In this document: one piece after another, positions 13,434-20,835 of the stretch | Layout of the letters: every line of letters begins with the position of its first letter | How positions within the stretch are numbered: the first letter of the stretch is position 1 | Assembly (NCBI GenBank): GCA_036267875.1 | Contig: DATAVE010000095.1 | Location: forward strand, 1 to 24,587 | DNA from: DASZTV01 sp036267875 | GTDB lineage: Bacteria; Actinomycetota; Actinomycetes; JAFAQI01 | Length of the DNA: 24,587 bases | Direction: 5' to 3' | Made by a program: the position numbers and the translations under genes | The notes under the pieces: generated by a model | Told to the model about the DNA's origin: nothing | The model's database searches: none | The model's input: only the letters and a program-made list of their open reading frames with translations

Positions 13434-14663
13434 CTAGACGATTCCTAGTAGTGCATCGATCGCGGCTTTGGCCATTCCTGGGGCCTCGGCGTCGTCTCCA
13501 TCGCTTTCCATCCACTTGTCTGCCGCCGCCAGCGCTGCTGGGGTGTCCAGGCCGTTGCGTAGCGCGATGCGCATCGCGTCTACCAGCGGTCGCGCATTGG
13601 GGCCGGACGGGCGAGCGAGTGCCGAGCGCCACGCTGTCAGCCTCGCCATTGCGCGTTCGATCTCTTGGTCTTGGAACTCCCAGGCCTTCGTGTGGTGGTG
13701 CGCCAGGAGGGCCAGCCGGATTGCCATCGGGTCCACGCCTGCGGCACGCAGCTTGGAGACGAAGACCAGGTTGCCGCGTGACTTCGACATCTTCGCGCCG
13801 TCGTAGGACAGCAGTGCTTGGTGGACGTAGACGCTGGCGAAGCCTGGTGCGCCGTTGAGGGTGGCGGCTTCTGCCGCACTGAGCTCGTGATGCGGGAAGA
13901 CGAGGTCCTCGCCGCCACCCTGGATGTCGATCGTCGGGCCGAGGTGGCGCCTCGCGATCGCCGCGCATTCGATGTGCCAGCCGGGCCGGCCCCGGCCAAC
14001 GGCGGAGTCCCAGGCCGGATCGTTCGGTCGCTCGTGCTGCCAGAGCAGACAGTCGAGAGCGTCCTTCTTGCCGGCGCGGTCGGGGTCACCACCCCGCTCG
14101 GCGGATAGCCGCAGCATCTCGGCACCGTCGAAATGGCTCACGTCGCCGAAGCCGGGCGCGGCCGACACGGCGAAGTAGAGATCACCGTCGAGGTCGTATG
14201 CCGCACCGGCATCCCGGAGTCCGACGATGGCGTCGACCACATCTGGGATCGCCTCGACAGCGCCGATGTACTCAGCGGGCGCGAGGATCCGCAGGTTCGC
14301 CATGTCCTCGCGAAACAGCTCGATCTCCCGCTCGGCAAGTGCCCGCCAGTCCTCGCCTGTGGCGGCGGCGCGTTCGAGGAGCGGGTCGTCGACGTCGGTG
14401 ACGTTCTGCACGTAGCGCACCGGAGTGCCGGCGTCGCGGCAGACTCGCTGCAGCTCGTCGAAGAGCAGATACGTCGCGGCATGCCCGAGATGTGTCGCGT
14501 CGTACGGCGTGATGCCGCAGACGTAGAGCGTGAGCTCGTCTTTGCCGAGGTCGAGTGACCGCAGCGTCGCAGTCGCAGTGTCGTGAACCTGGACCGGCGC
14601 ATCGAGCGCTTCAATGCCGAGCCCGATCAGCACGGGTACGACGGGTGAGTCCCAGGAGCGCAC
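13434..14663 (-). CDS. mshC: Mycothiol ligase MshC (cysteine--GlcN-Ins ligase)
   Basis: MshC joins cysteine to GlcN-inositol with ATP, the penultimate step in making mycothiol, the actinobacterial low-molecular-weight thiol. The 409-residue product is a cysteinyl-tRNA synthetase paralogue without the tRNA-binding part. The zinc ligands are Cys49 (YVCGITPYDATHLGHA), Cys233 (GWHIECAA) and His258 (FPHHE). THLGH (57-61) is the HIGH motif and KMSKS (291-295) the ATP-binding loop. The length distinguishes it from CysS (about 460). The GTG start follows TAGGCT by 7 nt. It is the last gene of the minus-strand run and 26 nt after the SCO1664-family gene. It converges with the PAC2 gene, 21 nt apart; no terminator is apparent. 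Confidence 0.96.
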   Translation of the reverse strand: MRSWDSPVVPVLIGLGIEALDAPVQVHDTATATLRSLDLGKDELTLYVCGITPYDATHLGHAATYLLFDELQRVCRDAGTPVRYVQNVTDVDDPLLERAAATGEDWRALAEREIELFREDMANLRILAPAEYIGAVEAIPDVVDAIVGLRDAGAAYDLDGDLYFAVSAAPGFGDVSHFDGAEMLRLSAERGGDPDRAGKKDALDCLLWQHERPNDPAWDSAVGRGRPGWHIECAAIARRHLGPTIDIQGGGEDLVFPHHELSAAEAATLNGAPGFASVYVHQALLSYDGAKMSKSRGNLVFVSKLRAAGVDPMAIRLALLAHHHTKAWEFQDQEIERAMARLTAWRSALARPSGPNARPLVDAMRIALRNGLDTPAALAAADKWMESDGDDAEAPGMAKAAIDALLGIV

Positions 14664-14670
14664 GGATCGG

Positions 14671-14676
14671 AGCCTA
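14671..14676 (-). promoter_or_regulatory. Candidate leaderless -10 element of mshC
   Basis: TAGGCT on the minus strand ends 7 nt before GTG 14661-14663. mshC may therefore have its own start besides readthrough from upstream genes. Confidence 0.45.
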
Positions 14677-14689
14677 GAGCCGCGACCTC

Positions 14690-15421
14690 TCAGAAGGGTG
14701 GCCAGGGCATCGGTGGCCAGTCCCCGCTTGGCTGCGGGTGCCGACCCGACTTCAGGAGTCGATTGACCCGCCTCCGGGTGGCCTCGACCTCGCGCAGCGT
14801 GAGCAGCTCTTCCAGCGTCTCGCCGAGCTCGCCCACCAGTTCGGCACGCAGTCCGGTCAGGACGCCCATTGCCTCATCCGTCAGCGGCTCGCCGCGCCAG
14901 CCCCACAACAGGGTTCGCAGCTTGTCGTCGGCCGAGAAACAGACGCCATGATCAATCCCGTAGACGTGGCCGTCCGCCACTGGCAGCAGGTGGCCACCCT
15001 TGCGGTCGGCGTTGTTGATGACCGCATCGAAAACCGCCATTCGGCGCAAGGGCTCGATCGGGCTGCGCACCAGTCTTTCGAGGTCGACCGAGGAGTCGGC
15101 ATCGATCCAGAGCTGGCACATGCCCGGCCCGTAGGGCCCGTCGCGCATGACCGTGGGAGGGACGACGTCCCAGCCGCTCGCTACCGAGACGGCGTACGCC
15201 GCGACCTCTCGCCCCGCCAGCGTGCCGTCCGGAAAGTCCCACAGCGGCCGCTCGCCGGCGACGGGCTTGTAGACGCAGGTCGCGTGCACTGCATCGAGGG
15301 TGACCTCGCAGTACAGCGTGGCGTTCGAGGCATCGATCATCTGCCCCTCGACGGAGAGCTCGCCCTCGCGGAGCAACCGGAGCACCTCATCGGCGCCGAG
15401 CTCGGATGCGGGGGCGGTCAT
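14690..15421 (-). CDS. SCO1664-family protein (kinase-like fold, TIGR03843)
   Basis: The 243-residue protein belongs to the actinobacterial SCO1664 family, which lies next to mshC in many genomes. YCEVTLDAVHATCVYKPVAGERPLWDFPDGTLAGREVAAYAVS resembles the nucleotide-binding lobe of PI3/4-kinase-like proteins. FDAVINNADRKGGHLLPVADGHVYGIDHGVCF has the catalytic-loop (NADRKGGH) and metal-binding (GIDHGVCF) arrangement. The activity is unknown. ATG 15421 has GGAG only 2-3 nt upstream. It is 31 nt after the DUF3090 gene and is probably translated from the same transcript. The C-terminal tail is proline- and tryptophan-rich. Confidence 0.85.
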   Translation of the reverse strand: MTAPASELGADEVLRLLREGELSVEGQMIDASNATLYCEVTLDAVHATCVYKPVAGERPLWDFPDGTLAGREVAAYAVSVASGWDVVPPTVMRDGPYGPGMCQLWIDADSSVDLERLVRSPIEPLRRMAVFDAVINNADRKGGHLLPVADGHVYGIDHGVCFSADDKLRTLLWGWRGEPLTDEAMGVLTGLRAELVGELGETLEELLTLREVEATRRRVNRLLKSGRHPQPSGDWPPMPWPPF

Positions 15422-15452
15422 GTCTCCAGTGTCGCTGCGCTGCTCGGACAGA

Positions 15453-16013
15453 TCATCCGGCGTGCAGGTGACCGTTCTGCCGAGGGCAGATGTGGCCCTC
15501 TGGGTCGAGCGGGTTCCCGCACAGTGGGCATGGTGGTCGGCCCGCTGCGACTACCCGCAGCGCGCGCTTCGCGAATGCACGCGCCACTCCTGGCGACAGG
15601 CGCACTCGCAGCATGTCGGCGTCGGTCTCGACGTCTGACGGAGAGGCCGCCTCGGGCTCAGCCACGGCGGACTGGGCCTCGATGACGACCAGACCGTCGT
15701 CCTCGTCCCAGGCCAAGGCCAGAGTGCCCACGCGGAACTCGTCCTCGATGGGCGAGTCGAGGGGTGCGACATCCTCGAGCTGCGAAGGAGCGACGGCCGG
15801 GACCACCGACTCGTCGCCTTGACGACGTCGTACCTCGTCGAGCAGGTCGTCGAGACGCTCGGCGAGCGCGGTGACCTGCATCTTCTCCAGAATGACCGAG
15901 ACGACCTGGCCGCGACCGCTGGCCTGCAGATAGAACGTTCGCTGACCTGGCTGACCGACGGTACCCGCGACAAACCGCTCAGGCGGGTCGAAGGCGAATT
16001 CACGACCGGACAT
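15453..16013 (-). CDS. DUF3090 family protein (TIGR03847)
   Basis: The 186-residue protein opens MSGREFAFDPPERFVAGTVGQPGQRTFYLQASG and continues VVSVILEKMQVTALAERLDDLLDEVRRRQ, the DUF3090 pattern (Rv2134c-like). The last 30 residues hold a zinc-ribbon-like CPLCGNPLDPEGHICPRQNGH, with three Cys and a His. The function is unknown. The frame is open up to 16058, but the ATG at 16011-16013 fits the family and has TATCGT 7 nt upstream. It sits between the phosphomutase-like gene (44 nt) and the SCO1664-family gene (31 nt), an order widely kept near mshC, which suggests a shared process. Confidence 0.88.
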   Translation of the reverse strand: MSGREFAFDPPERFVAGTVGQPGQRTFYLQASGRGQVVSVILEKMQVTALAERLDDLLDEVRRRQGDESVVPAVAPSQLEDVAPLDSPIEDEFRVGTLALAWDEDDGLVVIEAQSAVAEPEAASPSDVETDADMLRVRLSPGVARAFAKRALRVVAAGRPPCPLCGNPLDPEGHICPRQNGHLHAG

Positions 16014-16020
16014 AGGGCTC

Positions 16021-16026
16021 ACGATA
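16021..16026 (-). promoter_or_regulatory. Candidate leaderless -10 element of the DUF3090 gene
   Basis: TATCGT on the minus strand ends 7 nt before ATG 16011-16013. It supports the shorter start over the frame that begins at 16058. Confidence 0.45.
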
Positions 16027-16057
16027 GATGTTCTCGGCTGAGGCTTCCGCCGGACCA

Positions 16058-16750
16058 CTAAGGGTGCGCGCCACCGGCGCCTCCGCCGACAGCAGCGTCT
16101 GAGGAACGTCGACGACTCTTCTTGGTCGGCGGGATCAGCCCGGCGAGATCGCCACCTATGTCGTTCATCCGTACGACGAACGGGCGCAGATCGGTGTAGG
16201 TCACGACCGACACCGAGGCCGGATCAACCACGATCCGCTGGAAGGCGTCGAGGTGCAGCCCCAGCGCGTCGGCCAGGATCGCCTTGATCACGTCGCCGTG
16301 GCTGACCGCAACCCAGGTGGCGTCGGCGCCCAGGCGCGCGTTGTGGTCGCGGATCGCCGCCACTGCGCGTGCCTGGGTGTCGCGTAGCGCCTCACCCCCC
16401 GGGAACGTCACCGCGCTCGGGTGTGACTGGACGACCTTCCACAACGGGTCTTTGGCCAGCGTCTTCAGCGGCTGTCCTTGCCAGTCGCCGTAACGGCACT
16501 CTCCCAGGCGGTCGTCGGTCTCGACCGACAGCCCGTCGCGCCCGCGTTGCAGGGCGGCGGCCGTCTCCTGGCACCTCTCGAGAGGGCTGCTGACGATCGC
16601 TGTCAGCGGCACCACCGCGAGCCGCTGACCCAGGGCCTCGACCTGGTCGCGACCCTTCGCCGCGAGATGCACCCCAGGTGTCCAGCCAGCGAGGGTCCCT
16701 CCGGTGTTGGCGTCGGTGAGACCGTGCCGAACCAGCAGGACGGTCGTCAT
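16058..16750 (-). CDS. Histidine phosphatase family protein (MSMEG_4193 phosphomutase-like)
   Basis: The 230-residue protein is a phosphoglycerate-mutase-like phosphatase of the MSMEG_4193 (TIGR03848) family. LLVRHGLTDANTGGTLAGWTPGVHLAAKG carries the catalytic His9 in the RHG motif; SSPLERCQETA and WVAVSHGDVIKAILADALGLHL supply the second conserved Arg and His. The substrate is unknown. The C-terminal tail (KKSRRRSSDAAVGGG) is basic then small-residue rich, probably disordered. It starts 15 nt after the LLM gene and is probably co-transcribed with it; no separate -10 element is apparent. The neighbourhood (DUF3090, SCO1664, mshC) is typical of this subfamily. Confidence 0.9.
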   Translation of the reverse strand: MTTVLLVRHGLTDANTGGTLAGWTPGVHLAAKGRDQVEALGQRLAVVPLTAIVSSPLERCQETAAALQRGRDGLSVETDDRLGECRYGDWQGQPLKTLAKDPLWKVVQSHPSAVTFPGGEALRDTQARAVAAIRDHNARLGADATWVAVSHGDVIKAILADALGLHLDAFQRIVVDPASVSVVTYTDLRPFVVRMNDIGGDLAGLIPPTKKSRRRSSDAAVGGGAGGAHP

Positions 16751-16765
16751 GCGTGGAACCGCGAG

Positions 16766-17815
16766 CTAGTCACCGACGCCGGACTTGTCGAGGGCGTCTG
16801 CCAGCGAACGAAGCGTGGACAGCCGCTCGTCGAGACTGCCGCCATAGCTGCTGACGTTGACTGTGGTCACACCGGAGGCGGCCAACGCTTGCATGCGTTC
16901 GGCGATCCGGTCGACCGGACCGATCAGCGAGGTGCGGTCGATGAAGTCCAGCGGAACGGCCGCTGCGGCCTCGTCGTACTTCTTGTCCAGATACAGGTCC
17001 TGGATCTCGCCGGCTTCCTTTTCGAAGCCCATCCGGCAGGCGAGCCGGTTGTAGAAGTTCTGCTCGCGCGATCCCATGCCGCCGATGTATAGCGCGGCGT
17101 AGCCACGGATCGGCTCGGCGCATTCCTCGACGGAGTCGCCGATGATCACCGGCGTGGTCGGCATCACGTCGAACGGTGCGTCGGCACGACCCGCACGCTC
17201 CTTGCCTGCGTTCACCGACGCCAGCAGCTCGGGTGCGAACTCCGGGTCGTAGAAGATCGCGAGCCAGCCGTCGCACTTCTCCCCCGCCAGCTCGAGGTTC
17301 TTGGGCCCGATGGCCGCGAGATAGATCGGCAGGTACTCCCGGATCGGGTGAATGATCATCTTCAGTGCCTTGCCGGGACCGTCGGGCAGCGGCAGCACGT
17401 AGTGATCTCCGTCGTACTGCACCCGCTCGCGGGCGAGTGCCATCCTCACGATGTCGATGTACTCGCGGGTGCGCGCCACGGGCTTCTCGAACCGGACGCC
17501 GTGCCAGCCCTCCGAGACCTGTGGGCCGGAGACGCCGAGTCCGAGCCGGAACCGGCCGCCGGAGAGCGTGTCGATGGTCGCTGCCGTCATCGCCGCCATC
17601 GCAGGTGAGCGGCCGGGGATCTGGAAGATCCCGCTGCCGAGCTCGATCTTCGTGGTCTTCGCCGCAAGCCACGCCAGAACGGTGGCCGCGTCGTTGCCGT
17701 AGGCCTCGGCGGTCCAGACGCTGGTGTAGCCCAGCTTCTCCGCCTCGAGAATGATGGCGACGTTGTCGGTGTCGCTGGTCAGTCCCCAGTAACCCAGGTT
17801 CAGTGCAAGTCGCAT
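16766..17815 (-). CDS. LLM-class oxidoreductase, probably F420-dependent
   Basis: The 349-residue protein has the TIM-barrel pattern of luciferase-like monooxygenases. MRLALNLGYWGL, EKLGYTSVWTAEAYGNDAATVLAWLAAKTTKIELGSGI, and PAMAAMTAATIDTLSGGRFRLGLGVSGPQVSEGWHGVRF are typical of members that use coenzyme F420 (Rv3520c-like). IYLAAIGPKNLELAGEKCDGWL follows. The substrate is unknown; these enzymes pass hydride from reduced F420 to varied small molecules. The ATG follows TACGCT by 6 nt, and a palindrome at 17825-17840 overlaps that element. It heads the minus-strand run that ends in mshC and is divergent from the aldo/keto reductase. Confidence 0.9.
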   Translation of the reverse strand: MRLALNLGYWGLTSDTDNVAIILEAEKLGYTSVWTAEAYGNDAATVLAWLAAKTTKIELGSGIFQIPGRSPAMAAMTAATIDTLSGGRFRLGLGVSGPQVSEGWHGVRFEKPVARTREYIDIVRMALARERVQYDGDHYVLPLPDGPGKALKMIIHPIREYLPIYLAAIGPKNLELAGEKCDGWLAIFYDPEFAPELLASVNAGKERAGRADAPFDVMPTTPVIIGDSVEECAEPIRGYAALYIGGMGSREQNFYNRLACRMGFEKEAGEIQDLYLDKKYDEAAAAVPLDFIDRTSLIGPVDRIAERMQALAASGVTTVNVSSYGGSLDERLSTLRSLADALDKSGVGD

Positions 17816-17821
17816 TGGCGC

Positions 17822-17827
17822 AGCGTA
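17822..17827 (-). promoter_or_regulatory. Candidate leaderless -10 element of the LLM gene
   Basis: TACGCT on the minus strand ends 6 nt before ATG 17813-17815, the same hexamer and spacing as at pafA. Confidence 0.5.
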
Positions 17828-17840
17828 GTGGGCCTACTAC
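17825..17840. promoter_or_regulatory. Palindromic candidate operator at the LLM promoter
   Basis: GTAGTGGGCCTACTAC reads as arms GTAGT/ACTAC around GGCC with a single mismatched pair. It overlaps the upstream half of the LLM -10 element and faces the divergent aldo/keto reductase promoter. A bound repressor would block the LLM gene. No regulator gene is nearby. Confidence 0.4.
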
Positions 17841-17886
17841 CCAGACCCAATCGGTGCGTCGCACCGTCGCGCCGCACCCTCGCCGA

Positions 17887-17892
17887 TAGCCT
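17887..17892 (+). promoter_or_regulatory. Candidate leaderless -10 element of the aldo/keto reductase gene
   Basis: TAGCCT ends 8 nt before ATG 17901, with no ribosome binding site in between. Confidence 0.4.
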
Positions 17893-17900
17893 CGCCCGTC

Positions 17901-18884
17901 ATGAGGCAACGTCGACTTGGAACGACGGGTCTCTACGTGTCTCACCTCGCGCTCGGCACGATGGGCTGGGGCCGCGACACCGACACCGAAGACGCCGGCA
18001 ACCAGCTTCGGGCGTTCCTGGACGCGGGTGGGAACCTGGTCGACACCGCCAACGTCTACGTCAACGGCGAGAGCGAGCGCGTACTCGGCAAGCTGCTCGG
18101 AACGGCGGTCAGGCGCGACGAGATCGTGCTCGCCACCAAGGCCGGTCTGCGGCGTGGCGAGGAACGCGACCGCGATGCCTCGCGCCGCCATCTCCTCGAT
18201 GCGCTCGACGAGTCCTTGGAGCGACTCAACACCGACCACGTCGACGTCTGGCAACTGCACCAGTGGGACCCGCGTACGCCGTTGGAGGAGACCCTCGCCG
18301 CGCTCGACACCGCGGTCACGACCGGCCGCACCCGTTACGTCGGGATCAGCAACTACGCCGGCTGGCAGACCGCGAAGGCAGCGACGTGGCAGCGGGCGTG
18401 GCCCGGAAGAGCGCCGATCTGTTCCACGCAGGTGGAGTACTCCCTCCTGCAGCGAGGGGTTGAGCGGGAGGTCGTGCCCGCGGCACTCAGCCTCGGCATC
18501 GGCATTCTCGCCTGGTCGCCGCTTGGTCGTGGCGTCCTCACCGGCAAGTATCAGGCGGGGACGCCGGCCGACTCACGCGGCGCGTCACGCGACTACGGCA
18601 ACTTCATCCGGCCCTACCTCGATGAACGGGCCTCACGGATCGTTGGCTCGGTGTTGACCGCGGCCGACGGACTGGGTGTGTCGCCTTTGGCGGTCTCGCT
18701 CGCTTGGGTACGTGACCAAACGGGTGTCACCGCACCGATCATCGGGGCCCGCACGACCGCCCAACTGCGTACCTCGCTCGAGGCTGATTCGATCGTCCTG
18801 CCGGACGAGATCCGCACCGCCCTCGATGACGTCTCGGCGCCGGATATCGGATACCCCGAGACACCCACGCCGCTGGACCGCTGA
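17901..18884 (+). CDS. Aldo/keto reductase
   Basis: This 327-residue NADPH-dependent oxidoreductase has the (beta/alpha)8 pattern and the catalytic tetrad Asp48 and Tyr53 (LVDTANVYVNGESE), Lys80 (VLATKAG) and His120 (DVWQLHQWD). The C-terminal part shows ACSPLGRG-like LAWSPLGRGVLTGKY and APIIGARTTAQL, which contact the cofactor. It resembles the general AKR group that includes YhdN-type proteins; the substrate is not predictable. It is divergent from the LLM gene across 85 nt and is followed, after 31 nt, by the RecD-like helicase gene. Confidence 0.92.
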   Translation: MRQRRLGTTGLYVSHLALGTMGWGRDTDTEDAGNQLRAFLDAGGNLVDTANVYVNGESERVLGKLLGTAVRRDEIVLATKAGLRRGEERDRDASRRHLLDALDESLERLNTDHVDVWQLHQWDPRTPLEETLAALDTAVTTGRTRYVGISNYAGWQTAKAATWQRAWPGRAPICSTQVEYSLLQRGVEREVVPAALSLGIGILAWSPLGRGVLTGKYQAGTPADSRGASRDYGNFIRPYLDERASRIVGSVLTAADGLGVSPLAVSLAWVRDQTGVTAPIIGARTTAQLRTSLEADSIVLPDEIRTALDDVSAPDIGYPETPTPLDR

Positions 18885-18915
18885 GCCGGTCGCGCGTCTA
18901 GTCGTCAGCACATCG

Positions 18916-20787
18916 ATGGACACAGCATTCGAGGCGTTCTGCGAGGCCGGGCTGTGGCCGGGTCTCGGAGCTCTCGCCGCAGCACTCCCGGCGGCACGCA
19001 TCAACTCCCCCGACGACGTCACTCCGGCGGCGCTGGCGACACTCGATGGCGTCAGCCAACTGCGTGGCGAGCAGCTTACGAAAGCCTTCTACAGCGCCGC
19101 CCCACGCCTGGCGGTTGCGGAGCTGTTGTTTGCGGCGAGCCTGACAGTGCGCCCCACGTTCGGTGCCGTCGAGATCTTCGGCGCGGAAGCGCCTCATTTG
19201 CTCCGCGAGGATCCGTGGCGGCTGCTCGAGGTTGCCGGCGTCGATATTCGTACGGCGGATCGCTTCGCCCTCGCGACCCTCGACGAGCGTCCGGACAAGA
19301 GCGATCCGCGTCGCGGTTGCGCTCAGGTCGTCTACGCGCTGAGCCGGGCCGCACGCGATGGCCACACTGTCCTACCGGAGCCGACCTTGAGCGCTGCCCT
19401 GTCGGGTCTGGACGCGCCCGATCCGGCCGGCGCGCTGACGGCCGCACTCGCCGACGGGCGCGTCCTGCGGTACGACGAGGCCGACGGCGGCCAGAGCTAC
19501 GGGCTAGAGCGCTTTGCCATCGCCGAGGACGCGATCGCGGAGGGCATCGCGCGGTTGGTCGCTACGGCGTCGCCGGTATGCGCTCCGCAGGACGTCGCCC
19601 GGGAGAACGACCTGGACGAGGCTCAGCGAGCGGCCGTCCTCGCGTTGGCCGAGCACGGCGTCTCCGTCCTGCACGGCGGGCCCGGAACCGGCAAAAGTCG
19701 CACTGTCGCCGCCGTGGTCGAGCTTGCCGAACGACACGGCAAGCGGGTGGCGCTCGCGGCGCCGACCGGCCGCGCGGCGAAGCGGCTTGCGGCGCTGACC
19801 GATCACGAGGCGTCGACCCTCCATCGACTGCTGGGCGCGCAGGGCCGCTCTGGAGACTTCGTACGTGGTGAGACATGGCCGATCGACGCAGACGTCATCG
19901 TGGTCGACGAGACCTCGATGCTCGACGTCGAACTCGCAGCTGCGCTGCTCGAAGCGTGCGCCGATCAGACGCACCTCATGCTCGTTGGGGATCCTGCCCA
20001 GCTGCCCTCGATCGGCCCGGGCCGGGTGCTCGGCGACGTACTCGACTCGGCCTCCCTGCCGACGACCGAGCTGACCACGCTCTACCGGCAGGCCGAGGGC
20101 GGCTCGATCGCGAGGCTCGCGACCGCCGTCCGTCACGGCGAGCTGCCTGCCGTCGACGACCCCACCCGCGAGGTGGTCGTGATCGCCGCCGATGGGCCGG
20201 GCGACGCTGCACGCCGAGTCGCTCAGCTGGTCACCGACTCCATTCCGCGTGCTCTGGGCATCGAGCCGTCGGAGATCCAGGTGCTTACCCCGGTGCATCG
20301 CGGATCTGCCGGCACCCAGGCTCTCAACGCCGTACTGAAGGCAGCGCTCAATCCCGGCACCGGGTCTGTCCGCGGCTTCGGAGTCGGCGACCGGGTCGTC
20401 GCGACGGCAAACCACCTCGACGACGGCTTCGCCAACGGTGAGGTCGGAGTCGTTACCGATGACCGAGACAACCTGCTGACGGTCGACTTCGGCGCCGGCC
20501 CGGTCCCCGTACCGAGCAAGGCACTCCACGACATCGTCCACGGCTGGGCGATCACGGTGCACCGAGCCCAGGGCTCGGAGTGGCCTGCCGTGGTCGTGGT
20601 GCTGCCGCCGGAGGCGACCGGAATGCTCTCCCGCCCACTCGTCTACACCGCGCTGACTCGCGCGCAGCGCCACCTGTCGATCGTTCATGCCGCGGGTCCG
20701 GCTCTCGCCCGCGGCGTGCGTGATGTCGGTGCCCGGCCTCGGCGTACCCGGCTCTGCGGTCTGCTCCGAGACAGCCAGCAGGACTAG
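18916..20787 (+). CDS. RecD-like superfamily 1 DNA helicase (RecD2-type)
   Basis: The 623-residue helicase has an N-terminal region of about 230 residues. It includes helix-hairpin-helix-like ATLDGVSQLRGEQLTKAF and LREDPWRLLEVAGVDIRTADRFA, like RecD2 of bacteria without RecBC. The SF1 motor follows: Walker A GGPGTGKS (254-261), APTGRAAKRL, motif II DETSMLD (331-337), GDPAQLPSIG, TLYRQ, DIVHGWAITVHRAQGSEWPAVV and VYTALTRAQRHLSIV. It should translocate 5' to 3' on single-stranded DNA. It is shorter than typical RecD2 (700 or more), mainly at the N-terminus. The open frame continues upstream to 18676 inside the aldo/keto reductase gene, but ATG 18916 is the first sensible start. No RecB or RecC partner is adjacent. 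Confidence 0.88.
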   Translation: MDTAFEAFCEAGLWPGLGALAAALPAARINSPDDVTPAALATLDGVSQLRGEQLTKAFYSAAPRLAVAELLFAASLTVRPTFGAVEIFGAEAPHLLREDPWRLLEVAGVDIRTADRFALATLDERPDKSDPRRGCAQVVYALSRAARDGHTVLPEPTLSAALSGLDAPDPAGALTAALADGRVLRYDEADGGQSYGLERFAIAEDAIAEGIARLVATASPVCAPQDVARENDLDEAQRAAVLALAEHGVSVLHGGPGTGKSRTVAAVVELAERHGKRVALAAPTGRAAKRLAALTDHEASTLHRLLGAQGRSGDFVRGETWPIDADVIVVDETSMLDVELAAALLEACADQTHLMLVGDPAQLPSIGPGRVLGDVLDSASLPTTELTTLYRQAEGGSIARLATAVRHGELPAVDDPTREVVVIAADGPGDAARRVAQLVTDSIPRALGIEPSEIQVLTPVHRGSAGTQALNAVLKAALNPGTGSVRGFGVGDRVVATANHLDDGFANGEVGVVTDDRDNLLTVDFGAGPVPVPSKALHDIVHGWAITVHRAQGSEWPAVVVVLPPEATGMLSRPLVYTALTRAQRHLSIVHAAGPALARGVRDVGARPRRTRLCGLLRDSQQD

Positions 20788-20798
20788 CCGCCTAGTCC

Positions 20799-20835
20799 TA
20801 CGAGTGCGCGAGGAAGTTACGAGTGCGCGAGGAAG
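20799..20835. repeat. Tandem 18-bp duplication at the M20 peptidase stop
   Basis: TACGAGTGCGCGAGGAAG occurs at 20799-20816 and 20818-20835, period 19 bp. The right copy encodes the last residues of the peptidase (Phe-Leu-Ala-His-Ser) and its stop. The left copy, read the same way, also ends Phe-Leu-Ala-His-Ser-stop but lies outside the gene. Confidence 0.9.

Noticed and set aside
13405..13437. Repeated GACTAG between the PAC2 and mshC stops
   Set aside because: Six-base direct repeat caused by two stop codons in similar context; no hairpin forms.
14738..15685. Plus-strand 315-codon open frame over SCO1664 and DUF3090 genes
   Set aside because: Crosses two recognised genes on the other strand and has no protein-like pattern.
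16770..18260. Minus-strand 496-codon open frame over the LLM and aldo/keto reductase genes
   Set aside because: Shadow frame; Arg-rich, spans the divergent promoter region and both real genes.
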